Shown here piece after piece: positions 34,883 to 45,837 of a DNA stretch of 64,000 bases. Every line of letters begins with the position of its first letter. The first letter of the stretch is position 1. Both the position numbers and the translations under genes were made by a program. Source of the stretch: Hoeflea sp. (GTDB taxonomy: Bacteria; Pseudomonadota; Alphaproteobacteria; Rhizobiales; Rhizobiaceae); contig NZ_JACIYP010000004.1 of the NCBI RefSeq assembly GCF_014359905.1, forward strand, positions 1 to 64,000, in the 5' to 3' direction. The notes under the pieces are model-generated. The model was not told the origin of the DNA. It worked only from the letters and a program-made list of their open reading frames with translations, and did not search any database.

Positions 34883-34917
34883 CGCAAACCTTTGCTGCAC
34901 TGCGGCAAAGGTTTGCG
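34883..34917. repeat. 13-bp inverted repeat in the aglR-aglE gap
   Basis: Bases 34883-34895 are the exact reverse complement of 34905-34917, with 9 bases between. It contains CAAA/TTTG elements but lacks the central CG of the operator. It could be a hairpin at the 5' end of the aglR transcript, a site for a second regulator, or an insulator between divergent promoters. Confidence 0.5.
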
Positions 34918-35004
34918 TTGCGGGTCGTTGAGCTTCGAATTGCGGCGGCGATTGCAACTTAGAGCTTGACTCGTCACGGCTCTCGTAATCCTTTAAAAGG
35001 AAGC

Positions 35005-35016
35005 CAAAGCGCTTTG
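35005..35016. promoter_or_regulatory. LacI-type operator at aglE
   Basis: A second CAAAGCGCTTTG palindrome, 231 bp from the first and 76 bp before the aglE start. The identity of the two sites strongly supports AglR control of aglEFGAK. Confidence 0.78.
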
Positions 35017-35091
35017 ATTTTCTCAGGGACTTGGCTCGAAAAACCTATTCAGCTTCACTAAAAGGCCAGTGTTGGCCGGGAGGAAGATTCG

Positions 35092-36441
35092 ATGAAAAAG
35101 CTATTTTTGATAAGTGCGGCCGCCGCTGCGCTGACCCTGGGGTCGGCCCAGGCGCAGGAGCTCAAGTTCACGCCTGGAGAGGGTGATTTCAACTGGGAAA
35201 GCTATGAGGCGCTCAAGGCAACCCAGCTCAACGGCGAGGAAGTCACGGTGTTCGGTCCCTGGCTTGGCCCGGACCAGGAATTCGCCGAGTCGGTTCTGGC
35301 CTATTTCGCCGCAGCCACCGGCGCGGATGTCAAATATGTCGGCTCCGACAGTTTCGAACAGCAGATCGTCATCGATGCCGAAGCGGGCTCTGCGCCCAAT
35401 ATTGCGGTGTTCCCGCAGCCCGGCCTTGCCTCCGACATGGCCGGCCGCGGCTTCCTCACGCCGCTGCCCGAAGGCACCGGTGACTGGGTCAAGGAAAACT
35501 ACGCCGCCGGTCAATCCTGGGTTGATCTGGGCACCTATGCCGGCCAGGACGGCACGGAAAACCTCTACGGCTTCTTCTACAAGGTCGATGTGAAGTCGCT
35601 GGTCTGGTACATCCCGGAAAACTTCGAGGATGCCGGCTACGAGATCCCCCAGACCATGAAAGAGCTCAAGGCGCTCACCGAACAGATCGCCGCCGATGGC
35701 GGCACGCCCTGGTGCATTGGCCTGGGGTCTGGCGGCGCCACCGGCTGGCCGGCAACGGACTGGGTCGAGGACATGATGCTGCGCACCCAGGCGCCCGATG
35801 TCTATGACAAGTGGGTCTCCAACGAGATCAAGTTCAACGATCCCGCCGTCATCGACGCCATTGAGGAATTCGGCTGGTTTGCCCGCAATGACGCCTTTGT
35901 CGCCGGTGGCGCAAACACGGTCGCCACCACCGATTTCCGCGACAGCCCCAAGGGTCTCTTCTCCTCGCCGCCGCAGTGCTACATGCACCATCAGGCCTCC
36001 TTCATCCCGGCCTTCTTCCCCGAAGGCACCAAGGTCGGCACCGATGCGGACTTCTTCTACATGCCCGCCTATGCAAGCAAGGACCTCGGCACGCCGGTTC
36101 TCGGCGCAGGTACGTTGTGGGCGATCACCAAGGACAGCCCCGGCGCCCGGGCGCTGATCGAGTTCCTCAAGTCGCCGATCGCCCATGAGATCTGGATGGC
36201 GCAGAAGGGCTTCCTCACCCCTCACAAGGCCGTCAACACGGACGTGTTCAGCGATCCGACGCTCAAGAAGATGAACGATGTTCTTCTCGGCGCCACCACC
36301 TTCCGCTTTGACGGATCCGACCTGATGCCAGGCGGCGTTGGCGCGGGTTCGTTCTGGACCGGCATGGTCGATTACACCGGCGGCAGGTCCGCCGAGGAAG
36401 TGGCCGGCGCGATCCAGGATTCCTGGGACGCCCTCAAGTAA
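35092..36441 (+). CDS. aglE: Alpha-glucoside ABC transporter, binding protein
   Basis: Periplasmic receptor that binds alpha-glucosides such as sucrose, maltose or trehalose. The 449-aa precursor has a signal peptide (MKKLFLISAAAAALTLGSAQ, cut after AQA), then a cluster-D type binding fold. Conserved parts include GSDSFEQQIVIDAEAGSAPN and IGLGSGGATGWPATDWVEDM. The GGGAGGAAG ribosome site is strong. It is the first gene of the operon; the operator at 35005 lies in its promoter. The gap of 78 bp before aglF, which holds CCCCGGCG...CGCCGGGG at about 36467-36488, may form a hairpin that raises aglE expression over the permeases. Confidence 0.92.
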   Translation: MKKLFLISAAAAALTLGSAQAQELKFTPGEGDFNWESYEALKATQLNGEEVTVFGPWLGPDQEFAESVLAYFAAATGADVKYVGSDSFEQQIVIDAEAGSAPNIAVFPQPGLASDMAGRGFLTPLPEGTGDWVKENYAAGQSWVDLGTYAGQDGTENLYGFFYKVDVKSLVWYIPENFEDAGYEIPQTMKELKALTEQIAADGGTPWCIGLGSGGATGWPATDWVEDMMLRTQAPDVYDKWVSNEIKFNDPAVIDAIEEFGWFARNDAFVAGGANTVATTDFRDSPKGLFSSPPQCYMHHQASFIPAFFPEGTKVGTDADFFYMPAYASKDLGTPVLGAGTLWAITKDSPGARALIEFLKSPIAHEIWMAQKGFLTPHKAVNTDVFSDPTLKKMNDVLLGATTFRFDGSDLMPGGVGAGSFWTGMVDYTGGRSAEEVAGAIQDSWDALK

Positions 36442-36519
36442 TCTGATAGACCTCACACATCGGGAGACCCCGGCGCGTCGCCGGGGTCTCCCAAACGCAC
36501 TGCCTTTGGGGAGGTAAGG

Positions 36520-37761
36520 ATGCATCCGGCACTTCAGGCTCTTGTCACCATCATCGTCGGCGTCGGCGGATGCGTAGGCTATTTCTATTTCTCCAACCAG
36601 TTTCTTGACAGGGTCCTGTATCCTGCGACCGGCAAGAATGCCGGCCACAACATCAACAGGGCCAATCAGATCCGGCCGTGGCTGTTTCTGTTTCCGGCGA
36701 TGTTCGCGCTCGGCCTCTATCTCGCCTATCCGGTGTTCGCCACGCTGTGGCTGTCGCTGACGGACCGCGACCAGGGCGGCGCGTTCGTGGGCCTTGCCAA
36801 TTACCGGCAGATGTTCGGCGAGCCCAAATTCTGGGAAGCCATGAGCAACAACATGCTCTGGCTGATTGTCGTGCCGGCCATGTCGACGGCAATCGGGCTG
36901 CTCGCAGCCCAGCTCACCGACCGCATCAAATGGGGCAACATCGCCAAGTCGCTGATCTTCATGCCGATGGCGATCTCCTTTGTCGGCGCCGCGGTGATCT
37001 GGAAGCTGGTCTATGACACCAGGCCCGCCGGCAAGGACCAGATCGGCGTGCTCAACGCGGTGTGGCTCCTGTTCGACGGCGGTTTCTCCTCCGTCTTTTT
37101 CCTGAAGGTCGTGCCGTCGCTGCTGCTCGCCGTGTTCGCAGCCTTCCTGGCCTGGCTCGCCTATCAGGCGGTGCGGCCGCTGGTGAAGGCCGAAATCGGT
37201 CACCGCAGGTCCTCCTTCCTGTTCAGCGTGCTCAGGCTTGCCTTCGCCGTTGGCTCCGTCTGGCTGATCTGGCTCTCGCTCGGCGCCATCGTCTCGTTGG
37301 TCTCGGCCAACCCTCCCTATGGCGAGCCGCAGACATGGCTGACCATCCCCTTCTGGAACTCCTTCTTCCTGATGGCGGTTCTGGTCTGGATCCAGACCGG
37401 CTTCGCCATGGTCATCCTGTCGGCTGCGATCCGCGGCATTCCCGAGGAAACCATCGAGGCCGCCGTGATCGACGGCGCCAACCCGTTCCAGATTTTCTTC
37501 AAGATCAAGGTGCCGCAGATCATGGGCACCATCGTCGTGGTCTGGACCACCATCACCATCGTGGTGCTCAAGGTGTTCGACATCGTCTTCGCCATGACCA
37601 ACGGCCAGTGGCAGACCCAGGTACTCGCCAACTACATGTACGACAAGCTGTTTCGGGCCAATGACTGGGGCGTGGGCTCGGCCAGCGCGATGATCATCAT
37701 GCTGCTGGTCACGCCGATTCTCGCCTGGAATGTCTACAATGCCCGCAAAGAAACGCGCTGA
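36520..37761 (+). CDS. aglF: Alpha-glucoside ABC transporter, permease 1
   Basis: MalF-type permease. The 413-aa protein has an N-terminal helix, a core of about six helices, and the EAA loop EETIEAAVIDGANPFQIFFK that docks on the ATPase. Residues about 190-267 form an extra stretch with two more hydrophobic segments (VPSLLLAVFAAFLAWLAYQA and LRLAFAVGSVWLIWLSLGAI) between the first core helices and the EAA part; the reading frame is continuous. Typical relatives are 300-340 aa. It lies between aglE and aglG (11 bp to aglG). Confidence 0.9.
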   Translation: MHPALQALVTIIVGVGGCVGYFYFSNQFLDRVLYPATGKNAGHNINRANQIRPWLFLFPAMFALGLYLAYPVFATLWLSLTDRDQGGAFVGLANYRQMFGEPKFWEAMSNNMLWLIVVPAMSTAIGLLAAQLTDRIKWGNIAKSLIFMPMAISFVGAAVIWKLVYDTRPAGKDQIGVLNAVWLLFDGGFSSVFFLKVVPSLLLAVFAAFLAWLAYQAVRPLVKAEIGHRRSSFLFSVLRLAFAVGSVWLIWLSLGAIVSLVSANPPYGEPQTWLTIPFWNSFFLMAVLVWIQTGFAMVILSAAIRGIPEETIEAAVIDGANPFQIFFKIKVPQIMGTIVVVWTTITIVVLKVFDIVFAMTNGQWQTQVLANYMYDKLFRANDWGVGSASAMIIMLLVTPILAWNVYNARKETR

Positions 37762-37772
37762 GGGAGGCTGCG

Positions 37773-38915
37773 ATGACCGTGACATCATCCAAGAAATCGC
37801 CGCTTGTCTGGGCCGTCCATGTCTCGGTCGTGCTTCTGGTCGCGCTCTGGCTGTTCCCCACCGTCGGGCTGTTCGTATCCTCCTTCCGCACATCCGACCA
37901 GATTGCGAATACCGGCTGGTGGGCCTCTATGTTCACCCAGGAGCGGCAGCGCCCCGCGATCCGCATTTCCGGAGACGAGAAGCAGGAAGGCGCCCAATTT
38001 GTCATCGAAGGCAATCTTTTTGCGGCCGACGATGTGATCATCAGCCGCTGGGGAATCAGCTCGCGCGAACCCGAGGCCTTTGAACCCGGCGATGAGGTGG
38101 ACGCAGGCGACGGCGCCACGCTGACGGTCGCGGCCGATGGCGCGTTCCGCCTGTCTGCACCTGAGAGTTTCGGCGACAGCCGCCTGCCGCGTGTCTTCAC
38201 CACGGCCGAGGCGCCGCCGGAGTTCACGCTTGAGAACTACCGTTTCGTGCTGTTCGACCCCAACAACCGCGAAGGCATGGCCAAGGCGTTCTTCAACACG
38301 CTGACGGTGACCATACCCGCCACCATCATCCCGATCGTGATCGCCGCCTTTGCCGCTTACGCGCTCGCCTGGATGCGCTTTCCGGGCAGGTCGCTGCTGG
38401 TGGCCACCGTTGTCGGCCTGCTGGTCGTGCCGCTGCAACTGGCGCTGATCCCGCTCCTCACGCTTCACAACGATATCGGCATCGGCAAGGGCTATCTCGG
38501 CGTCTGGCTGGCGCACACCGGCTTCGGCCTGCCCTTGGCGATCTATCTGTTGCGCAACTACATGGTCGGCCTGCCGCGCGACATCATCGAGAACGCCCGC
38601 GTCGACGGCGCCACCGATTTCCAGATCTTCGTCAAGATCATCCTGCCGCTGTCGTTTCCGGCTCTTGCCTCCTTCGCCATCTTCCAGTTCCTGTGGACCT
38701 GGAACGATCTTCTGGTCGCGCTCGTCTTCCTGATCGACTCGACCGGTGAAACCACCGTGATGACCAAGCAGATCGTCGAACTGCTCGGTACCCGCGGCGG
38801 AAATTGGGAAATTCTTGCGACGTCGGCCTTCGTGTCGATCGCAGTTCCGCTGGTGGTCTTCTTCGCCATGCAGAAATATCTCGTGCGCGGCCTGCTTTCC
38901 GGGTCCGTGAAGTAA
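37773..38915 (+). CDS. aglG: Alpha-glucoside ABC transporter, permease 2
   Basis: MalG-type permease, 380 aa, pairs with AglF. It has one helix near the N-terminus, then a beta-rich periplasmic insert of about 110 residues (roughly 50-155, with GDGATLTVAADGAFRLSAPE), then five helices. The EAA loop is RDIIENARVDGATDFQIFVK. A similar insert occurs in other AglG proteins, to my knowledge, and may contact AglE. A GGGAGG site precedes the ATG. Confidence 0.92.
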   Translation: MTVTSSKKSPLVWAVHVSVVLLVALWLFPTVGLFVSSFRTSDQIANTGWWASMFTQERQRPAIRISGDEKQEGAQFVIEGNLFAADDVIISRWGISSREPEAFEPGDEVDAGDGATLTVAADGAFRLSAPESFGDSRLPRVFTTAEAPPEFTLENYRFVLFDPNNREGMAKAFFNTLTVTIPATIIPIVIAAFAAYALAWMRFPGRSLLVATVVGLLVVPLQLALIPLLTLHNDIGIGKGYLGVWLAHTGFGLPLAIYLLRNYMVGLPRDIIENARVDGATDFQIFVKIILPLSFPALASFAIFQFLWTWNDLLVALVFLIDSTGETTVMTKQIVELLGTRGGNWEILATSAFVSIAVPLVVFFAMQKYLVRGLLSGSVK

Positions 38916-38925
38916 TGGAGTTTCA

Positions 38926-40602
<1,677 letters not shown>

Positions 40603-40631
40603 AAAATGAACTGCTCTAGCGGGAGGAAACC

Positions 40632-41720
<1,089 letters not shown>

Positions 41721-41760
41721 GCGCTCGACGGGACCCACACAGGCTTCGGTCACGACGCCA

Positions 41761-41788
41761 AAAGCCCCATCAGCGAGGACGGGGCTTT
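41761..41788. terminator. Bidirectional terminator between aglK and the 104-aa genes
   Basis: An 8-bp stem AAAGCCCC/GGGGCTTT with a 12-base loop, 40 bp after aglK. An AAAA run on the left becomes a T run for leftward transcripts, so it may serve both the agl operon and the convergent secreted-protein genes. Confidence 0.65.
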
Positions 41789-41912
41789 CGTGTGCGGCGC
41801 GGGCGCAAGACGGGGGACGCGCGGGCCGCACAAGGGGCGGGTAGGGAAGGGGTGCGGGCAGGTCCGGCCTGGAGGCAACCGGACCCGCTCCATCACCGTT
41901 TGTCGAAGCCGC

Positions 41913-42227
41913 CTAGTTGAACGAAGGCGAACCGTCGTTGTTTGCGCGGTCATAGGTGACCTGATCGTTCGAAACGCTACCGATCGAGGCCGTCGCGGTG
42001 TAGTCGACGCCGCCCTGCGGCGCTGCGAAGCTTGGCGAGCCGTCACTGCCGGCGCGGTGGTAGCTGACCAGGTCGTTGGAGGCGCCGCCAACGGAAGCGG
42101 TTGCGGTATAATCGATCGCGGCGACGTTTGCGGTCTGGGGGACGTAGGCGTCGCGTGCGCTTGTCTCGGCGAAGGCGCCGGTGGAAGCGGCAAGTGTAAG
42201 GCCCAGTGCGATGATGATCTTGTTCAT
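41913..42227 (-). CDS. Small secreted repeat protein, copy 2
   Basis: A 104-aa protein with a signal peptide (NKIIIALGLTLAASTGAFAE, cut after FA or FAE). The mature part has two related repeats of about 28-30 residues, each of the form YTATAS-V/I-G..SND.V.Y.RA..DGSPSF (starting near residues 40 and 74). There are no Cys residues. It is a near-copy of the gene 420 bp away. The start is ATG 42227 with AAGGAAA upstream; a longer frame to 42329 lacks support. No function is known to me; the Tyr/Ser/Asp-rich repeats suggest a surface or periplasmic role. Confidence 0.8.
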   Translation of the reverse strand: MNKIIIALGLTLAASTGAFAETSARDAYVPQTANVAAIDYTATASVGGASNDLVSYHRAGSDGSPSFAAPQGGVDYTATASIGSVSNDQVTYDRANNDGSPSFN

Positions 42228-42332
42228 GGTCGTTTTCCTTTGAATGGCTGAAAGATTTGAATTGTCTGGCAGGTCTTGAGCTTTGGGACGAAGCCGGCCG
42301 GGAGGAAGACCGGCCCCGTTACATCTCAAGGC

Positions 42333-42647
42333 CTAGTTGAACGAAGGCGAACCGTCGTTGCCTGCGCGGTCATAGGTGACCTGGTCGTTCGAAACGCTGC
42401 CGATCGAGGCTGTCGCGGTGTAGTCGACGCCGCCCTGCGGCGCTGCGAAGCTCGGCGAACCGTCATTGCCGGCGCGGTGGTAGCTGACCAGGTCGTTGGA
42501 GGCGCCGCCGACGGAAGCGGTTGCGGTGTAATCGATCGCGGCGGCGTTTGCAGCCTGGGGGACGTAGGCGTCGCGTGCACTTGTCTCGGCGAAGGCGCCG
42601 GTGGAAGCGGCAAGTGTAAGGCCCAGTGCGATGGTGATCTTGTTCAT
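42333..42647 (-). CDS. Small secreted repeat protein, copy 1
   Basis: Promoter-proximal copy of the 104-aa secreted protein: the same signal peptide and two internal repeats, with AGNDGSPSF ending each. It differs from the other copy at only a few residues (for example PQAANAAAIDY against PQTANVAAIDY). A strong AAGGAAA ribosome site precedes the ATG. The two genes are likely cotranscribed from a promoter in the AT-rich stretch at about 42830-42890. High expression is suggested but not shown. Confidence 0.8.
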   Translation of the reverse strand: MNKITIALGLTLAASTGAFAETSARDAYVPQAANAAAIDYTATASVGGASNDLVSYHRAGNDGSPSFAAPQGGVDYTATASIGSVSNDQVTYDRAGNDGSPSFN

Positions 42648-43356
42648 GGTCGTTTTCCTTTGTGTCAGGTTCAGGTGATCGTCTCGGTTTCTGTTTGAAG
42701 CGGGCGTCCCGTCCGGTCTGTCGTTCGGGCCGCGCCGTTTCGATGAGTTGAATGTGAGGGTTCGCTTGATGACATGCGAACCACAGGGACGTGAGCGGGC
42801 CGTGGCCGGTGCGTGTTCTTGCGCGCGCTGAATTTTTCGTGAAACTTTTTAAGTTCAACAAAATCATAAGGATAGAAGAGAAAAGGGAGCCCCGGAGCAC
42901 AGTGCGCGTCAACCGGGTGCCGCCTGCACTGTTCACAATCGGGCCGCTCTTTTGACCGAAACCGGGCTGAAACCGCTCCTGCAGGCCTCGAAAAATGTCA
43001 TCGCCCTGTTTGCGTCATGGCGCGCCGTGACCGCAATTGGGCCACTTCTCACGCGCGATCACGCATCGCGTGATCGGCCACGACCGGATGTGATCAAACT
43101 TCGACGGATTCTACGGATGCCCGCCGGGGCAGGGACACGGAAAAAGGCCTGGAGCCGGCCGAAAGCGGCGGCGCCGTGCGCCTGTCCCGCGCGATCTGCC
43201 AAAGGGGCTCGCACTACCGGCGCGGCATGCTCACCCATTTTTAAGCGTTGCTTGCTAGAATCCGGATCAGCGGCAGAAAGGCAAGCAATAGCCGAACGAA
43301 GGGGACACACCTTGACAACTGCGGGCACGCATTATTTGCAGCGGGAAGAATCCTTC
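42648..43356. other. Intergenic region before the PilZ-like gene
   Basis: About 700 bp without a supported gene. An AT-rich island (42830-42890) probably holds the leftward promoter of the secreted-protein pair. The part from 42950 to 43310 is GC-rich and open in one frame, but its translation is Arg/Ala-rich without family features. A perfect 9-bp palindrome lies at 43056-43076. Confidence 0.4.
43056..43076. repeat. Palindrome with GATC arms
   Basis: CGATCACGC (43056-43064) and GCGTGATCG (43068-43076) are exact reverse complements around ATC. The short loop allows a hairpin, or the arms could be half-sites for a regulator of the PilZ-like gene. Confidence 0.4.
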
Positions 43357-43713
43357 ATGTATGACCGCGAAACGCGGTTCCCGATGCAGGAGACCATGAA
43401 CCACGCCCGGATCGAGTATACCGAGAAGGTCGTCATGCATATGGCCTCGCGCCGCTGTACCGTCCTCGGCATATCGCTGAGCGGGGCCGTCCTCGGTATT
43501 GTCACCGAATTCCGGATTCCGCGGGAGTTCTGTCTGGATATCCCCGAAGCGCGCATTCCCAAGATCGGCTGCACCCTGTTGCGCATAAACGCCAACAACA
43601 CCATCCAGATCCGCTTCCTGCGGCTGCTGAGCGAGCGGGATCTCAACCGCATCTTCGTGTTCAGCACCCATCCCGCTCATCGCGACCTGAAGGTGCTGGA
43701 CCTGCGTGCCTGA
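43357..43713 (+). CDS. PilZ-domain-like protein
   Basis: A 118-aa protein from ATG 43357 (GGAAGAA about 8 bases upstream). The body RRCTVLGISLSGAVLGIVTE, then FCLDIPEARIPKIGCTLLRI and NNTIQIRFLRLLSERDL, has the strand order of a PilZ domain (C-x-V-x-x-I-S-x-x-G ... V-R ... I-x-I-x-F). The usual c-di-GMP motif RxxxR is represented only by an Arg pair just before the first strand, so ligand binding is uncertain. A TTG at 43312 with AAGGGG upstream is an alternative start adding 15 residues. Single-domain PilZ proteins in rhizobia often affect motility or polysaccharide. Confidence 0.65.
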   Translation: MYDRETRFPMQETMNHARIEYTEKVVMHMASRRCTVLGISLSGAVLGIVTEFRIPREFCLDIPEARIPKIGCTLLRINANNTIQIRFLRLLSERDLNRIFVFSTHPAHRDLKVLDLRA

Positions 43714-43842
43714 TCCGGACGGCCCTCAGCCTGGGGTCATCCGAGCGCTTGGGCACGGCAACAGGCTCGATGCGCTGGCGGCCGCTGCAGGGTGACGCTC
43801 CTGACGGCGGATCCCTCCGTGCGGATCGCTGCGAATGCGCCA

Positions 43843-45660
43843 TCAGTACAACACGCTGGCGCCCTGGTCGGCGGTTCCGGCATTCTCGCGGAAGCGGGCG
43901 AACAGGTCGCGGCCCAGGCCCCATTCATTGTGGCTGAGATCGGCGCTGGCGGGCTGCCGCGCCGCAAACTCCGCAGCAGGAACCAGAACCTCGAGCGATC
44001 CCGTGACCGCGTCCACCCGGATCATGTCGCCGTCGTGGATGCGGGCGATCGGCCCGCCATCCTTGGCTTCCGGCGTCACGTGGATGGCCGCGGGCACCTT
44101 GCCCGACGCGCCCGACATGCGCCCGTCGGTGACCAGTGCAACCTTCTGCCCACGGTCCTGCAGCACGCCGAGCGGCGGGGTCAGCCGGTGCAGCTCCGGC
44201 ATGCCGTTGGCCTTGGGGCCCTGGAAGCGCACCACGGCGACGAAATCGCCGGTCAGCGTGCCGGCCTTGAACGCCGCCTGCATCTCTTCCTGGTCGTTGA
44301 ACACCCGCGCCGGCGCCTCGATGACATAGCGCTCCGGCTTGACGGCTGATATCTTGATGACCGCCTTGCCCAGATTGCCCGTCAGCATCTTCAGCCCGCC
44401 ATTGGGCTGGAACGGCTTGTCCGCCGTCGTCGCCACCTTGGGATCGCCGCTCACCTTTGGCACCGGCTCGCGCAGCACCTGGCCGTTGTCGCCAAGCTTT
44501 GCCTCCACCGCATAGGCCGACAGGCCCTTGCCCCAGACCGTGCGCACATCCTCGTGCAGCAGCCCGACAGAGAGAAGCTGGTCGATCATGAAGTTGATGC
44601 CGCCCGCCGCATTGAAATGGTTCACGTCCGCCGGCCCGTTCGGATAGACCCGCGCCAAGAGCGGCACTGCGTCCGAAAGATCCGAGATATCCTCCCAGGT
44701 GAGCTGAATTCCCGCCGCCCGCGCCATCGCCACCAGATGCAGCGTGTGGTTGGTCGACCCGCCCGTGGCGTGCAGCCCGACCACGCCGTTGACCACCGAG
44801 CGCTCGTCGATCATCTCGCCCACCGGCGTGAACGCGTTGCCGAGCGCCGTGATCGCCAGCGCCCGCTTGGCGGCTTCCGCTGTCAATGCGTTCCTCAAGG
44901 GCGTACCCGGATTGACGAAGGACGAGCCCGGCGTATGCAGCCCCATGATCTCCATCAGCATCTGGTTGGAGTTGGCGGTGCCGTAGAAGGTGCAGGTGCC
45001 GGGCCCGTGATAGGATTTGGATTCTGCCTCCAGCAGCTCGGCGCGGCCAACCTTGCCCTCGGCATAGAGCTGGCGGATGCGCACCTTCTCGTCGTTGGAC
45101 AGCCCCGTCGTCATCGGCCCGGCGGGAATGAACACCGCCGGCAGGTGGCCGAAGCTCAGCGCCGCGATCACCAGACCCGGCACGATCTTGTCGCAGACGC
45201 CAAGGTACACCGCCGCGTCGAACATGTTGTGCGACAGCCCGACGGCGGCCGACAGCGCGATCACGTCGCGCGAGAACAGCGACAGCTCCATGCCGGGCTG
45301 GCCCTGGGTCACGCCGTCGCACATCGCCGGAACCGAGCCCGCCACCTGCGCCACGCCGCCCGCCTCGCGCGCGGCCTGGCGGATCCGCTCCGGATAGGTC
45401 TCGAACGGCTGATGCGCCGACAGCATGTCATTGTAAGAGGTGATGATGCCGAGATTTGGAACCACGTCCCCGGCGAGATTGGCCTTGTCGCCTGGCCCGC
45501 AGGCGGCGAACCCGTGGGCCAGGTTGCCGCACGACAGCGTCGAGCGGTGCGGTCCCTTGTCGGCCATCTCCCGGAGCCTGCCGAGATAGGTCTCGCGGCT
45601 CGGCCTGGAGCGCTCGACGATGCGCTCGGTGACGGCGGCAATGCGGGGATCGACAGTCAT
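43843..45660 (-). CDS. edd: Phosphogluconate dehydratase
   Basis: Converts 6-phosphogluconate to KDPG, the first committed step of the Entner-Doudoroff pathway. The 605-aa protein is an IlvD/Edd-family enzyme: [20 protein letters not shown] and [20 protein letters not shown] carry Cys residues for the Fe-S cluster, and [15 protein letters not shown] is the family block. The start is ATG 45660 ([20 protein letters not shown]); the frame continues upstream only through the repeat elements. It is the last gene of zwf-pgl-edd. KDPG aldolase is not in the window. Confidence 0.96.
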   Translation of the reverse strand: MTVDPRIAAVTERIVERSRPSRETYLGRLREMADKGPHRSTLSCGNLAHGFAACGPGDKANLAGDVVPNLGIITSYNDMLSAHQPFETYPERIRQAAREAGGVAQVAGSVPAMCDGVTQGQPGMELSLFSRDVIALSAAVGLSHNMFDAAVYLGVCDKIVPGLVIAALSFGHLPAVFIPAGPMTTGLSNDEKVRIRQLYAEGKVGRAELLEAESKSYHGPGTCTFYGTANSNQMLMEIMGLHTPGSSFVNPGTPLRNALTAEAAKRALAITALGNAFTPVGEMIDERSVVNGVVGLHATGGSTNHTLHLVAMARAAGIQLTWEDISDLSDAVPLLARVYPNGPADVNHFNAAGGINFMIDQLLSVGLLHEDVRTVWGKGLSAYAVEAKLGDNGQVLREPVPKVSGDPKVATTADKPFQPNGGLKMLTGNLGKAVIKISAVKPERYVIEAPARVFNDQEEMQAAFKAGTLTGDFVAVVRFQGPKANGMPELHRLTPPLGVLQDRGQKVALVTDGRMSGASGKVPAAIHVTPEAKDGGPIARIHDGDMIRVDAVTGSLEVLVPAAEFAARQPASADLSHNEWGLGRDLFARFRENAGTADQGASVLY

Positions 45661-45682
45661 GGCTGGCATCCTTTGTTTAAAA

Positions 45683-45726
45683 GCAATTCCAGGAAAAGTG
45701 CGAAGCGGTTTTCCGTCCGGAATTGC
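45683..45726. repeat. Rhizobial-type interspersed palindrome, copy 1
   Basis: A 44-bp element beginning GCAATTCCAGGAAAAGTG and ending TTTTCCGTCCGGAATTGC, so its ends pair (GCAATTCC/GGAATTGC) and the inner GGAAAA/TTTTCC also pair. To my knowledge elements of this sequence are common in Rhizobiaceae intergenic regions. It lies in the pgl-edd gap, 23 bp from the edd start. Confidence 0.8.
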
Positions 45727-45740
45727 GATGACTAACAAGA

Positions 45741-45784
45741 GCAATTCCAGGAAAAGTGCGAGGCGATTTTCCGTCCGGAATTGC
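45741..45784. repeat. Rhizobial-type interspersed palindrome, copy 2
   Basis: Second copy of the same 44-bp element, 58 bp from the first in the same orientation, with two base differences in the centre (GAAGCGGTT versus GAGGCGATT). In the mRNA each copy would fold as a hairpin between pgl and edd. Confidence 0.8.
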
Positions 45785-45837
45785 GGTCTCAAATGGGGGC
45801 CTTTGGCCCATGGACGCCCGTTTGGCGCAAACGCCGG

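Larger units (their letters stand above)
41913..42660. repeat. Tandem duplication, 420-bp period
   Basis: Bases 41913-42240 and 42333-42660 match at nearly every position with an offset of exactly 420 bases, covering the whole gene, its ribosome site (AAAGGAAAACG) and start. The remaining 90 bases between copies differ. The few differences are mostly silent or conservative, so the duplication is recent or under gene conversion. Confidence 0.88.

Noticed and set aside
35101-37893. 930-codon open frame on the - strand
   Set aside because: Antisense to aglE and aglF, both well-supported.
42952-43356. Longer N-terminus (135 residues) for the PilZ-like protein
   Set aside because: Low-complexity Arg/Ala translation, no family features, and a good ribosome site exists at 43357.
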